In this document: one piece after another, positions 29,706 to 38,545 of the stretch
Layout of the letters: each line of letters opens with the position of its first letter
Position numbering within the stretch: position 1 is the stretch's first letter
Origin: Metabacillus litoralis
GTDB lineage: Bacteria > Bacillota > Bacilli > Bacillales > Bacillaceae
Length of the DNA: 64,000 nt
Assembly: GCF_003667825.1 (NCBI RefSeq)
Contig: NZ_CP033043.1
Location: 2,709,501 to 2,773,500 of the forward strand
Reading direction: 5' to 3'
Translations under genes and position numbers: made by a program
Notes under the pieces: model-generated
What the model was told of the DNA's origin: nothing
Databases searched by the model: none
What the model saw: the letters and a program-made list of their open reading frames with translations, nothing else

Positions 29706-31468
29706 TAGTTATCCCCCTTTTTACTTTTAGAATAATCACGTTTACGTGGTTTAATTAATGATACATCCACATCTTCATAGTGGAATTTAGGGGCAGTACG
29801 GTCACCTGCATATGTTGCCATCGTTGTTTTTAAGAATTCCTCGTCATTTCGATCTGGGAATTCAGGTTTATAATGTGCTCCACGACTTTCATTACGGTTG
29901 TAAGCACCTAATGTTACAACACGTGATAACTGAAGCATATTCTTTAACTGACGTGTAAACGCAGCACCTTGGTTACTCCATTTAGCAGTATCATTAATAT
30001 TGATGTTATCAAAACGTTCAATAAGTTCCTGAATCTTCTCATCTGTTTTTAGAAGCTTATCATTATGTCTTACAACGGTAACGTTATCTGTCATCCATTC
30101 TCCTAATTCCTTATGAAGAACATAAGCATTTTCAGTACCATCTAAGCTCATGATATTATTCCATTTATCTTCTTCCTGTTTTACATGACTCTCAAACACA
30201 CTAGAAGAAAGATCTTCAGCACTCTTCTCAAGTCCATTAATGTACTTAACAGCATTAGGACCCGCTACCATACCACCATAGATTGCAGAAAGTAATGAGT
30301 TTGCACCAAGACGGTTTGCACCGTGCATAGAGTAATCACACTCACCTGCTGCAAATAAACCTGGGATATTCGTCATTTGGTCATAATCAACCCATAATCC
30401 ACCCATTGAATAATGAACTGCAGGGAAGATTTTCATTGGAACTTTACGTGGATCATCACCCATGAATTTTTCATAGATTTCAATAATACCACCTAGTTTA
30501 ATATCAAGTTCTTTTGGATCTTTGTGTGATAAATCAAGGTAAACCATGTTTTCACCATTGATTCCAAGCTTTTGCTCTACGCAAACATCAAAGATTTCAC
30601 GTGTTGCAATATCACGAGGTACAAGGTTTCCATAAGCTGGATACTTTTCTTCAAGGAAGTACCAAGGTTTCCCATCTTTATATGTCCAAACTCGTCCACC
30701 TTCCCCACGAGCAGATTCACTCATTAGGCGAAGTTTATCATCTCCTGGAATTGCGGTCGGGTGAATTTGAATAAATTCTCCATTTGCATAATGAACACCT
30801 TGCTGATAAACAATCGATGCTGCAGATCCAGTGTTGATAACCGAGTTAGTTGATTTCCCGAAAATAATTCCTGGGCCACCAGTTGCCATAATCACAGCAT
30901 CTGCCCGGAACGATTCAATTTGCATAGATGTTAAGTTTTGTGCAGTAACCCCACGACAAACTCGATCATCATCAATAACCGCACCCAAGAATTCCCATCC
31001 TTCATATTTCGTTACAAGACCCGCTACCTCATGACGTCTTACTTGCTCATCTAAAGCATATAGTAACTGTTGACCAGTCGTTGCTCCAGCAAAAGCTGTA
31101 CGGTGGTGTTGTGTACCACCAAAACGTCTGAAATCTAGTAATCCTTCTGGAGTACGGTTGAACATTACACCCATTCGGTCTAATAAGTGTATAATTCCAG
31201 GTGCTGCTTCAGCCATTGCTTTAACAGGTGGTTGATTTGCTAAGAAATCCCCACCATAAACAGTGTCATCAAAATGCTCCCAAGGTGAATCACCTTCACC
31301 TTTTGTATTTACAGCCCCGTTAATCCCACCCTGTGCACACACTGAGTGCGATCTTTTAACAGGTACTAATGAAAATAAATCTACTTGAACGCCGGCTTCA
31401 GCAGCTTTTATAGTAGCCATTAAACCAGCTAAACCGCCTCCGACAACGATAATTTTACTTTTACTCAT
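29705..31468 (-). CDS. sdhA: Succinate dehydrogenase flavoprotein subunit
   Basis: SdhA oxidises succinate to fumarate with covalently bound FAD, in both the citric acid cycle and the respiratory chain. The start MSKSKIIVVGGGLAGLMATI follows AAAGGGAGTG and gives 587 residues; three upstream residues are excluded. The FAD-binding VVGGGLAGLMA is at residues 7-17, the flavin-linking histidine in KRSHSVCAQGGINGA near 42, and the catalytic HPTAIPGDDKLRLMSESARGEGG block near 238-260. The C-terminal flavoprotein domain has RNESRGAHYKPEFPDRND. It is 32 bases downstream of sdhC and overlaps sdhB by one base. Confidence 0.98.
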   Translation of the reverse strand: MSKSKIIVVGGGLAGLMATIKAAEAGVQVDLFSLVPVKRSHSVCAQGGINGAVNTKGEGDSPWEHFDDTVYGGDFLANQPPVKAMAEAAPGIIHLLDRMGVMFNRTPEGLLDFRRFGGTQHHRTAFAGATTGQQLLYALDEQVRRHEVAGLVTKYEGWEFLGAVIDDDRVCRGVTAQNLTSMQIESFRADAVIMATGGPGIIFGKSTNSVINTGSAASIVYQQGVHYANGEFIQIHPTAIPGDDKLRLMSESARGEGGRVWTYKDGKPWYFLEEKYPAYGNLVPRDIATREIFDVCVEQKLGINGENMVYLDLSHKDPKELDIKLGGIIEIYEKFMGDDPRKVPMKIFPAVHYSMGGLWVDYDQMTNIPGLFAAGECDYSMHGANRLGANSLLSAIYGGMVAGPNAVKYINGLEKSAEDLSSSVFESHVKQEEDKWNNIMSLDGTENAYVLHKELGEWMTDNVTVVRHNDKLLKTDEKIQELIERFDNININDTAKWSNQGAAFTRQLKNMLQLSRVVTLGAYNRNESRGAHYKPEFPDRNDEEFLKTTMATYAGDRTAPKFHYEDVDVSLIKPRKRDYSKSKKGDN

Positions 31469-31500
31469 TAAGCCCACTCCCTTTAATAGCTATTGCTGGA

Positions 31501-32109
31501 TTAGACGAATGCAAAGATTGCTCGAACACCCACGTATGATAACGCTAAGAAGATACCGAGCGTGACATAAGTAGAGATTACTTGTGAGCGAGGAGTAACT
31601 GTGATTCCCCAACTAACTCCAAATGACCATAAACCATTAGCAAAATGGAACACGGTTGAAATAACACCAATTAAGTAGAATACAAGCATAAAAGGACTAC
31701 TTAAGATAGAAGCCATCATGTCATAGTTTACTTCTGCTCCAAGCGCAGCAGCAATTCTCGTTTCCCATACATGCCAAGCGATAAAAATAAAGGTAATAAT
31801 TCCTGTTACACGCTGTAGCATGAATAACCAATTTCGAAGATAACCATAGTTACTTACATTGTTTTTTGCTGTAAATGCAATATAAACTCCGTAAATCGCA
31901 TGGTATAAAAGTGGAAGGAAAATAATTACAATCTCAAGCACATACCTAAATGGCAACATTTCCATAAAGTGTGCTGCATTGTTAAATGCTTCTGCACCTC
32001 TTGTGGCAAAATGGTTGACGATTAGATGCTGAATCAAAAAGATCCCTACCGGAATTACTCCAAGTAATGAGTGCAGTCTACGATTAATAAACTCTCGGTT
32101 TCCAGCCAT
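31501..32109 (-). CDS. sdhC: Succinate dehydrogenase cytochrome b558 subunit
   Basis: The di-haem membrane anchor of the succinate:menaquinone reductase. The 202-residue protein has five membrane segments (around residues 14-32, 58-78, 93-113, 134-155 and 178-200), the Bacillus type fused anchor. Candidate haem-ligating histidines are visible in RRLHSLLG, FLIQHLIVNH, LLYHAIYG and FIAWHVWE. The start ATG follows AGGGGGT, a G-run in the leader like the one FsrA sRNA pairs with in B. subtilis; iron-sparing repression is therefore plausible but not shown. First gene of sdhCAB. Confidence 0.96.
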   Translation of the reverse strand: MAGNREFINRRLHSLLGVIPVGIFLIQHLIVNHFATRGAEAFNNAAHFMEMLPFRYVLEIVIIFLPLLYHAIYGVYIAFTAKNNVSNYGYLRNWLFMLQRVTGIITFIFIAWHVWETRIAAALGAEVNYDMMASILSSPFMLVFYLIGVISTVFHFANGLWSFGVSWGITVTPRSQVISTYVTLGIFLALSYVGVRAIFAFV

Positions 32110-32536
32110 AAAACTTACCCCCTAGTATCAATAATGCGCTCACTTTTTTAAAACTAATTTGTTTCCTAATAAAGTTTACCAAATGTAATAGTGGTCTACA
32201 TTACAGTCAGTAAAATTTACGAATATAAACTAGCAGTCTAGTAATCTTTCATGCTAGTTTAAAAGTAGGTAAATGCAACAAGTACATTTTACTCCCTTAA
32301 AGAAAGAGCGTCAAGAAAACGTGTTCATAAATTATAATTTTTCGACAAATACTAATTACATGTAATTTTATTTTATCAGTATACCTTATTTTAAAACAAC
32401 CTACTTTAGCATCCTATTCTGGAAATTTCAGACTCATTACTAGTTCTAACTTACGTCGTTCATAATTTTCCTTAATATTTCATGTTTTTCACCTTGGATG
32501 TTGATATATAATATGAAATAGAAAGAGGGGAATACC
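32110..32536. other. Divergent promoter region of sdhCAB and yslB
   Basis: About 430 AT-rich bases. On the sdhC side there is an inverted repeat AAACTAGCA/TGCTAGTTT (32227-32235 and 32252-32260), which would be in the leader or promoter of the sdh transcript. On the yslB side TATAAT near 32510 is a likely -10 without a clear -35. No gene is seen. Confidence 0.5.
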
Positions 32537-33019
32537 GTGAACAAACAATCCGCAAGACTTGATAAGGACAAATTAGAAAATATCCAAATGCCTGCATTCG
32601 GACTGGAACTACTCAGGGAAGTTTTAATCCCTGATATTCTCGGCCAAGACTACCAGCAAATGCTCTATTGGGCAGGTAAAGGGTTAGCACGAAAATATCC
32701 TGTATCCTCAATTGAAGAACTCTCTGATTTTTTTCAAGCAGCAGGATGGGGACAGCTTACTTTGCTACATAATAAAAAAAATGAAATGGAATTTGAGCTG
32801 AGTGGAGAACTAATTTCCATTCGTTTTTCTAAAAGTAATGAATATACGTTTCAGTTAGAAGCAGGATTTATAGCTGAACAACTTCAGATGATGAACAAGC
32901 ATATAACTGAGACATATGAGCAACTAAAGAAGCGCGCAAACAAAGTTGTGTTTACTGTAAAGTGGGATAGCAAAGACATTCTTGATGATGCACCGTTAGG
33001 TAAAAGAAGCCAAAGATGA
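32537..33019 (+). CDS. yslB: DUF2507-family protein YslB
   Basis: A soluble 160-residue protein of the YslB family (DUF2507), whose fold resembles the V4R/heme-NO-binding superfamily. It starts with GTG after AGAGGGG. Visible family blocks are MPAFGLELLREVLIPDILG (near residues 18-36), ILYWAGKGLARKYP-like LYWAGKGLARKYP (near 43-55), and AGFIAEQLQMM near 110-120. It is divergent from sdhC and convergent with lysC, with a shared terminator at 33033. The function is not established; cofactor or small-molecule binding is only an inference from the fold. Confidence 0.88.
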   Translation: MNKQSARLDKDKLENIQMPAFGLELLREVLIPDILGQDYQQMLYWAGKGLARKYPVSSIEELSDFFQAAGWGQLTLLHNKKNEMEFELSGELISIRFSKSNEYTFQLEAGFIAEQLQMMNKHITETYEQLKKRANKVVFTVKWDSKDILDDAPLGKRSQR

Positions 33020-33032
33020 TTAATAATAGAAT

Positions 33033-33055
33033 AAGAGGGGCAATCTCCCCTCTTT
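33033..33055. terminator. Bidirectional terminator between yslB and lysC
   Basis: AAGAGGGG and CCCCTCTT (33033-33040 and 33047-33054) form an 8-bp stem with A/T flanks. It serves both converging genes. Confidence 0.8.
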
Positions 33056-33063
33056 ATTCTGAA

Positions 33064-33558
33064 TTACACGGTTGCAGCAGGTTTTGAGAGCTCAAACGCA
33101 TTGTGCAACGTATCAACAGCAGATACCATATGCGCTTGAGAAATAACCGTTGAAACTTTAATTTCAGATGTACTAACCATCTTCACTTCTATACCTTGTT
33201 TTGCTAATACATCAAACATCTCTGCAGCTACACCAGGGTTTGAAACCATTCCTGAACCTACAATAGAGACTTTTGCCAATCCGGATTCAGATTCAACGCG
33301 TTCATAACCTAACTCTTCTTTATACTGCTCCAATACACGAATAGTATCTTCAAGATCATTTGTTTTAACTGAAAAAGAAATAGAAGTTTTGTTATCAGTT
33401 GTTGTATTCTGAATAATAATGTCCACATTTAGCCCATTTTTCGCTAATGTTGAAAAAATAGTTGATAATGTTGTTAATTCATTAGGCAACCCTAACACTG
33501 ATACTCTTGTTACTTGATCTTCAAATGCAATTCCTCTAACAATTAAGTTTTGTTCCAT
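33064..33558 (-). CDS. lysC: Aspartokinase II beta subunit, internal in-frame start in lysC
   Basis: Inside lysC the sequence GAGGAGG lies eight bases before an in-frame ATG, reading MEQNLIVRGIAFEDQVTRVS. The product would be 164 residues containing both ACT domains and no kinase domain. In B. subtilis aspartokinase II is an alpha2beta2 complex whose beta chain is made from exactly such an internal start, so this is a supported feature and not a chance ATG. The Shine-Dalgarno match is better than that of the alpha start. Confidence 0.85.
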   Translation of the reverse strand: MEQNLIVRGIAFEDQVTRVSVLGLPNELTTLSTIFSTLAKNGLNVDIIIQNTTTDNKTSISFSVKTNDLEDTIRVLEQYKEELGYERVESESGLAKVSIVGSGMVSNPGVAAEMFDVLAKQGIEVKMVSTSEIKVSTVISQAHMVSAVDTLHNAFELSKPAATV

Positions 33559-34293
33559 TTCCGCTTCCTCCTCAATAATTGTGCCCCGCTCATTTTCCAT
33601 ACTAGAACGAACCTCTAATGGGATGTTATAATTTTTCGCAAACTCTACTGCTCTTGGATGCAAAACACCAGCTCCTAAATTTGCTAATTCTAACATTTCA
33701 TCGTATGATATCGATTCTAGTTTTCTTGCTTCCTTTACAAATCGAGGGTCTGTTGTAAAGACTCCAGTAACGTCAGTGTAAATGTCACACTTGTCTGCTT
33801 TCAGTGCTGCAGCTAAGGCTACTGCTGTCGTATCAGATCCACCTCTACCTAATGTAGTAATCTGACCTTCTACCGCTACCCCTTGGAATCCGGCAACAAC
33901 GACAACTTTTCCCTTCTCTAGCTCTTTATTAATTTTTTGAGGATATATATTCGTAATTCTTGCATTTCCATGTGTTGACTCCGTTTCAATCCCTGCCTGC
34001 CAGCCAGTAAATGAAATGGCATCATACCCTTTTTCTATTAGGGCCATTGATAGAAGGGAAATGGTTATTTGCTCACCAGTTGTAAGAAGCATATCCATTT
34101 CACGCTTGCTCGGCTTAGAAGTGAGTTGCCCTGCTAAATCAACAAGCTGATCAGTCGATTTTCCCATTGCAGAAACAACAACAACCACATCGTTACCTGC
34201 ATCTTTTTCTTGTATAACACGATTCGCAACATTTTGAATTCTTTCTACTGAACCCACTGACGTTCCGCCGAATTTTTGAACAATAATACCCAA
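33064..34293 (-). CDS. lysC: Lysine-sensitive aspartokinase II, alpha subunit
   Basis: LysC phosphorylates aspartate, the first step to lysine, diaminopimelate, methionine and threonine. I choose a TTG start giving (M)GIIVQKFGGTSVGS, placed properly after AAGGTGAG; the ATG six codons upstream would overlap that ribosome site. The 409-residue protein has the kinase signature KFGGTSVG at residues 6-13, TTLGRGGSDTTAVALAAAL near 150-168, and two C-terminal ACT domains (about 265-335 and 345-405). An internal start at 33558 would yield the beta subunit. A lysine riboswitch lies upstream. Isoform II is inferred from both the riboswitch and the internal start. Confidence 0.97.
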   Translation of the reverse strand: MGIIVQKFGGTSVGSVERIQNVANRVIQEKDAGNDVVVVVSAMGKSTDQLVDLAGQLTSKPSKREMDMLLTTGEQITISLLSMALIEKGYDAISFTGWQAGIETESTHGNARITNIYPQKINKELEKGKVVVVAGFQGVAVEGQITTLGRGGSDTTAVALAAALKADKCDIYTDVTGVFTTDPRFVKEARKLESISYDEMLELANLGAGVLHPRAVEFAKNYNIPLEVRSSMENERGTIIEEEAEMEQNLIVRGIAFEDQVTRVSVLGLPNELTTLSTIFSTLAKNGLNVDIIIQNTTTDNKTSISFSVKTNDLEDTIRVLEQYKEELGYERVESESGLAKVSIVGSGMVSNPGVAAEMFDVLAKQGIEVKMVSTSEIKVSTVISQAHMVSAVDTLHNAFELSKPAATV

Positions 34294-34370
34294 TGATATC
34301 TCACCTTCCATATTTGTTTTTCAATGATCGATCATTTGTTAGTAGATAAGAAATCACATTGCAGAACAAC

Positions 34371-34403
34371 AAAAAAGCAATGGGCACATAAAATCCCATT
34401 GCT
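34371..34403 (-). terminator. Riboswitch-controlled terminator ahead of lysC
   Basis: AGCAATGGG and CCCATTGCT (34376-34384 and 34395-34403) form a 9-bp stem followed by TTTTTT on the minus strand. It is the expression platform of the lysine riboswitch. Confidence 0.9.
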
Positions 34404-34435
34404 AACTAAACGAAAATTATATTCGCTTATACAAT

Positions 34436-34612
34436 GAGATAGCTCTCCAAGAACATAGTGTTTCTTGACAATTTTACATCTCTTAAATGTAAAACCAGCG
34501 ATAAAAGTAATGGAGCTTTTATCACTTCGGCAATCATTCCTTTCACTAGTTGTCATTGGAATCCACTTTCCTCAAACTAGTTACTATTAATGACCGCACC
34601 TCTACCATCATT
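34436..34612 (-). promoter_or_regulatory. Lysine riboswitch (L-box)
   Basis: The minus strand carries the L-box core blocks: GATGGTAGAGGTGCGG at the 5' end, then GAGGAAAGTGGATTCC, TTGCCGAAGTGATAAAAGC, and GGAGAGCTATC at the 3' end. These are the conserved bases of the lysine aptamer. With the terminator at 34371-34403 it forms an OFF switch: lysine binding favours termination before lysC. Confidence 0.95.
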
Positions 34613-34705
34613 TACAAACTAACGATCAATATCAAATTAATAAAATCTTATCAAACATTATAGAAAAGCGCAAGAGATTATTTGTTAAGGAAACATAATG
34701 GACTA

Positions 34706-36490
34706 TCAGTTTCCATTTTCCTCTTTTAAATAATCCGTTATTTGCTTTGCTATATTTTCCGGCATACCAGCTTCTTTAAAATCTTCGAGACTTGCTTCCT
34801 TCATTTTTTTAACAGATCCAAAATGTTTTAAGAGCATCTTTTTTCTTTGTTCTCCAACACCTGGAATATCATCCAAAATAGATTGAAAGGCATTCTTTCC
34901 TCTAAGTTGACGATGAAAGGTGATCGCAAAACGGTGGACTTCATCCTGAATTCTTTGAAGCAGGTAAAATTCCTGGCTGTTTCTTTCTAGCTTTATAAAT
35001 TCAGGTGGTGAACCTATTATGAGCTCAGAAGTTCGGTGTTTATCATCTTTCACCAATCCGGCTACAGGAATAGATAACCCTAACTCATTCTCTAGCACAT
35101 CTTGAGCAGCTGCCAAATGCCCTTTTCCACCATCAATAATAATAAGGTCAGGTAATGCTAATTGTTCTTTTAAAACTCTTGTATAGCGTCTTCTGACAAC
35201 TTCCCTCATAGACTCATAATCATCAGGACCTTTTACACTTTTTATTTTATACTTACGATAATATTTTTTTGCCGGCTTTCCATCCTCAAACACAACCATT
35301 GCTGATACAGGGTCAGTTCCTTGTATGTTTGAATTATCAAATGCTTCAATTCGATGGGGAGTATGGATCCCTAATTTATCACCTAAATTTTCAACAGCCT
35401 TAATTGTTCTTTCTTCATCTCTTTCAATTAAAGAAAATTTCTCTTGAAGAGCAATCTTTGCATTTTTGTGAGCTAATAATATAAGGTCCTTCTTTTTACC
35501 ACGCTTAGGCTGAAGTGTTGTTACGTCTAACAACTTTTCAACTAATTCAAATTCGATACTATCCGGAAGCAGGATTTCCTTTGGGATAAAGTGACTTGTT
35601 TTAGAATAAAATTGACCCAAAAACGTAAGAAACTCCTGTTCAGGACTATCATAGATTGGAAACATTGACACATCACGTTCAATTAATTTTCCTTGTCGGA
35701 TAAAAAAGACTTGTACACACATCCAACCCTTATCGTATGCATACCCAAACACATCACGATCAACAAAATCATTTAACGTCATCTTTTGTTTTTCCATCGT
35801 TGCTTCTATATGAAGAATTTGATCTCTAAGCTCTTTTGCCCGCTCAAATTCAAGCTCTTCTGAAGCCTTACTCATTTTTTCCGATAATTCATTCTTAATA
35901 TTTTTGTATCCACCATTTAGGAACTTCGTAATTTCCTCTACCATTTGTCGATTTGTTTCTTCAGACACATCTTTAACGCACGGTGCTAAGCATTGACCCA
36001 TATGGTAATAAAGACAAACACGATCAGGCAATGTCGAGCATTTTCTTAGCGGGTATAAACGATCTAGTAATTTTATCGTTTCACGCGCAGATTGAACGTT
36101 CGGATATGGCCCAAAGTACTTTCCTTTATCCTTTTTAACTTGTCTTGTTACAAGGAGTCTAGGGTGCCGTTCATTTGTAATTTTAATAAAAGGATATGTT
36201 TTATCATCCTTTAACATTACATTATACTTGGGATCATATTTTTTAATCAGATTTAATTCCAATATTAATGCTTCTAGATTAGAAGAGGTAATAATATATT
36301 CAAAGTCAACAATTTCATTAACTAAACGTAATGTTTTTCCATCATGTGAACCTGTAAAGTAAGAGCGAACGCGATTTTTCAGTACTTTTGCTTTCCCTAC
36401 ATAAATGACAGTTCCCTGTCGATCCTTCATGATATAACAACCCGGTTGATCAGGAAGAAGTGCAAGCTTTTCCTTAATATGTTCTTTCAT
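34706..36490 (-). CDS. uvrC: Excinuclease ABC subunit C
   Basis: UvrC makes both incisions in nucleotide excision repair with UvrA and UvrB. The start [21 protein letters not shown] follows AAGGAG at a normal distance; a GTG three codons earlier overlaps that site. The 594-residue protein has the GIY-YIG 3'-incision domain (about residues 15-95, with [18 protein letters not shown]), a cysteine-rich stretch near 150-175, the UVR coiled-coil that binds UvrB (about 200-240), the RNase H-like 5'-incision domain (about 370-540, with [13 protein letters not shown] and [12 protein letters not shown]), and C-terminal helix-hairpin-helix motifs. It lies between trxA and lysC. Confidence 0.97.
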   Translation of the reverse strand: MKEHIKEKLALLPDQPGCYIMKDRQGTVIYVGKAKVLKNRVRSYFTGSHDGKTLRLVNEIVDFEYIITSSNLEALILELNLIKKYDPKYNVMLKDDKTYPFIKITNERHPRLLVTRQVKKDKGKYFGPYPNVQSARETIKLLDRLYPLRKCSTLPDRVCLYYHMGQCLAPCVKDVSEETNRQMVEEITKFLNGGYKNIKNELSEKMSKASEELEFERAKELRDQILHIEATMEKQKMTLNDFVDRDVFGYAYDKGWMCVQVFFIRQGKLIERDVSMFPIYDSPEQEFLTFLGQFYSKTSHFIPKEILLPDSIEFELVEKLLDVTTLQPKRGKKKDLILLAHKNAKIALQEKFSLIERDEERTIKAVENLGDKLGIHTPHRIEAFDNSNIQGTDPVSAMVVFEDGKPAKKYYRKYKIKSVKGPDDYESMREVVRRRYTRVLKEQLALPDLIIIDGGKGHLAAAQDVLENELGLSIPVAGLVKDDKHRTSELIIGSPPEFIKLERNSQEFYLLQRIQDEVHRFAITFHRQLRGKNAFQSILDDIPGVGEQRKKMLLKHFGSVKKMKEASLEDFKEAGMPENIAKQITDYLKEENGN

Positions 36491-36531
36491 AGCAGACACT
36501 CCTTTTTTATAATAGTAATTGACAATAAGAT

Positions 36532-36582
36532 AGGCAGTAATTCCCCACTTTAATTCTGAATTAAAAAGGCGAATTACTGCCT
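36532..36582. repeat. Long inverted repeat in the uvrC upstream region
   Basis: AGGCAGTAATTC at 36532-36543 is the exact complement of 36571-36582, with an additional inner TTTAATTC/GAATTAAA pairing. It has no T tract on the uvrC (minus) side. It lies only about 42 bases from the uvrC start, so it is either in the uvrC leader or between its promoter and the gene. Confidence 0.7.
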
Positions 36583-36683
36583 ATTTCATAATAGCTATAG
36601 ACCATTTTATCATGTACACTTTCTTTCGTCCTTTGTTAATTTGTCGTATTCTATGAAATTCTTTCCTATCTTGCATTCATTGT

Positions 36684-36714
36684 AAAAAGGATTGACACAA
36701 GGTCAATCCTTTTT
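36684..36714 (-). terminator. Terminator after trxA
   Basis: AAAAAGGATTGAC and GTCAATCCTTTTT (36684-36696 and 36702-36714) form a perfect 13-bp stem with a five-base loop. Confidence 0.92.
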
Positions 36715-36746
36715 ATAAACAGCATGATAAAAATCAAGGTAATTTC

Positions 36747-37061
36747 TTATACGTGCTTGTTTAATACTTCAGCAAGCGCTTCTTTTGGCTGATATCCTAC
36801 AGCTTTATCAACAACTTCACCGTCTTTTAGTACAAGTAAAGTTGGGATACTCATAACGCCGAATTTGCCAGCTGTTTCTTGGTTCTCATCAACATCAACT
36901 TTAACAATTTTCACTTTATCTCCCATATCTGAATCAAGCTCTTCAAGAACTGGAGCAATCATTTTACAAGGTCCGCACCATGGTGCCCAAAAATCTACTA
37001 ATACGACACCTTCGTTTGTTTCGTTTGAAAATGTTTGATCTGTTACATTTGTAATTGCCAT
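36747..37061 (-). CDS. trxA: Thioredoxin
   Basis: A 104-residue cytoplasmic disulfide reductase. The active site [10 protein letters not shown] is at residues 25-34 with redox cysteines 29 and 32, and the cis-proline in MSIPTLLV is near residue 73. This size and sequence are those of the essential Bacillus TrxA. It is flanked by terminators and therefore monocistronic. In B. subtilis it has sigma-A and sigma-B promoters; I could not identify a sigma-B element here. Confidence 0.98.
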   Translation of the reverse strand: MAITNVTDQTFSNETNEGVVLVDFWAPWCGPCKMIAPVLEELDSDMGDKVKIVKVDVDENQETAGKFGVMSIPTLLVLKDGEVVDKAVGYQPKEALAEVLNKHV

Positions 37062-37275
37062 TCGTAATTCCTCCTAAATTGTAAGGGTAAATATGTTTAA
37101 AGTATAGCATTACAGTGCTAAGTAAGCTAATGATTTGCTTCAGTATTACTTTTCCCTATGTTGAGAAAGAATAACATGTTTTTTCAATAAACGACATATT
37201 TTGTATAGATTAAGTTGTATTGAAGCAAATACATTTAATTCTTTCTTTTTTATTTCTCAACCCGTGTGAAATTAG

Positions 37276-37404
37276 TTCGTTTCATTGCGCTACAGACACT
37301 CGCTTTCCGCGGGGAGGAAGCTGAGCCTCCTCGGCTTTGCCTGCGGGGTCTCAGCCTTTCCTCTACCTCCCGCAGGAGTCGAGTGTCTTTCGCTACATTC
37401 CACT
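37276..37404 (+). repeat. GC-rich palindromic element, copy 2
   Basis: About 129 bases alignable over the full length with 25111-25238. Here the outer arms are ACACTCG and CGAGTGT and the middle arms GCTGAG and CTCAGC, so both helices have changed on both sides relative to copy 1. The rest of the 440-base gap between trxA and etfA holds the trxA promoter region and the etfA terminator; no gene is seen. Confidence 0.85.
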
Positions 37405-37461
37405 ATTAAGCTAAAACATGATATCAATAAATATAACACTTTGGCAAAACACCTTAAATTA

Positions 37462-37488
37462 AAAAGCACGCTTTGGAAACGTGCTTTT
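37462..37488 (-). terminator. Terminator after etfA
   Basis: AAAAGCACG and CGTGCTTTT (37462-37470 and 37480-37488) form a perfect stem with T-rich flank on the minus strand. It ends the fatty-acid degradation transcript. Confidence 0.85.
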
Positions 37489-37501
37489 GTTTAAACTAAA
37501 A

Positions 37502-38479
37502 TTATGCGTGAACCTTTAATTTTCTAAATTCTTCTGTTAATAGTGGAACAACTTCAAATAGATCTCCTACGATTCCATAGTCTGCTACTTTAAAGATGTT
37601 AGCTTCAGGGTCTTTGTTAATTGCCACTATGACCTTAGAGTTTGACATACCTGCTAGATGTTGAATCGCACCTGAAATTCCGCATGCAATATATAAATCA
37701 GGAGTTACCACTTTTCCAGTTTGACCGATTTGAAGAGAGTAATCACAGTATTCAGCATCACATGCTCCACGCGAAGCCCCTACTGCTCCTCCTAAAACAT
37801 TTGCTAATTCTTTTAAAGGTTCAAAACCATCTTCACTCTTAACTCCACGACCACCTGCAATAACAACTTTTGCTTCTGATAAATCAACACCCTCTGAAGC
37901 TTTACGAACAACTTCCTTTACAATTGTTCTTAAATCTTTAATATCTACAGATAGGGTATTTGTGTCTCCGCTTCTTGTATCATCTTTCTCTAGTGGAGCA
38001 ATATTGTTTGGACGAATAGTGGCAAAGATAACTCCGTCAGTTACTATTTTCTTCTCAAATGCTTTTCCTGAATAAATTGGACGAGTAAATACCACATTTC
38101 CACCTGTTACCTCAATAGCTGTAGCATCTGAAATTAACCCCGAGCCTAATCTTGCTGCAATTTTAGGTGATAGGTCTTTACCAAGTGCCGTATGACCAAA
38201 AACAATGCCTTCAGGATTTTCTTCTGAAATAACCGACAATAAAGCTTGAGAGTAACCATCTGGTGTATATGTTTGTAATTTTTCATTTTCAACCGCCACA
38301 ACACGATCAGCACCAAAATGAATTAATTCGGTTGATAATGATGAAACATTATCTCCTAATAAAACAGCAACAACCTCTCCACCCTCTGCAATTGTTTTTC
38401 CTGCAGCAATCGCCTCAAAAGATACATTACGTAGTGATTGATCACGAACCTCACCTAATACAAGTACTTTTCTTGCCAT
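37502..38479 (-). CDS. etfA: Electron transfer flavoprotein, alpha subunit
   Basis: EtfA with EtfB accepts electrons from acyl-CoA dehydrogenases of beta-oxidation and passes them towards the quinone pool. The start MARKVLVLGEVRDQSLRNVS lies after AGGGGGAA and gives 325 residues. The FAD-binding C-terminal signature YIACGISGAIQHLAGMSNSKVIVAINKDPEANIF is near residues 262-295. GGRGVKS and GASRGACDAE are further FAD contacts. It follows etfB by 66 bases at the end of the lcfA-fadR-fadB-etfB-etfA group. Confidence 0.97.
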   Translation of the reverse strand: MARKVLVLGEVRDQSLRNVSFEAIAAGKTIAEGGEVVAVLLGDNVSSLSTELIHFGADRVVAVENEKLQTYTPDGYSQALLSVISEENPEGIVFGHTALGKDLSPKIAARLGSGLISDATAIEVTGGNVVFTRPIYSGKAFEKKIVTDGVIFATIRPNNIAPLEKDDTRSGDTNTLSVDIKDLRTIVKEVVRKASEGVDLSEAKVVIAGGRGVKSEDGFEPLKELANVLGGAVGASRGACDAEYCDYSLQIGQTGKVVTPDLYIACGISGAIQHLAGMSNSKVIVAINKDPEANIFKVADYGIVGDLFEVVPLLTEEFRKLKVHA

Positions 38480-38545
38480 TATCATTTCCCCCTGTTCAAC
38501 TATTTAAAATTTCTCTCCCATACTTCACAGAACCTTCTCTATCAA

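Noticed and set aside
34332-34556. A 74-codon minus-strand frame upstream of lysC
   Set aside because: It lies wholly within the lysine riboswitch and its terminator.
37285-37494. A 69-codon plus-strand frame in the trxA-etfA gap
   Set aside because: It is the GC-rich repeat read as protein; the equivalent frame is not kept in copy 1.
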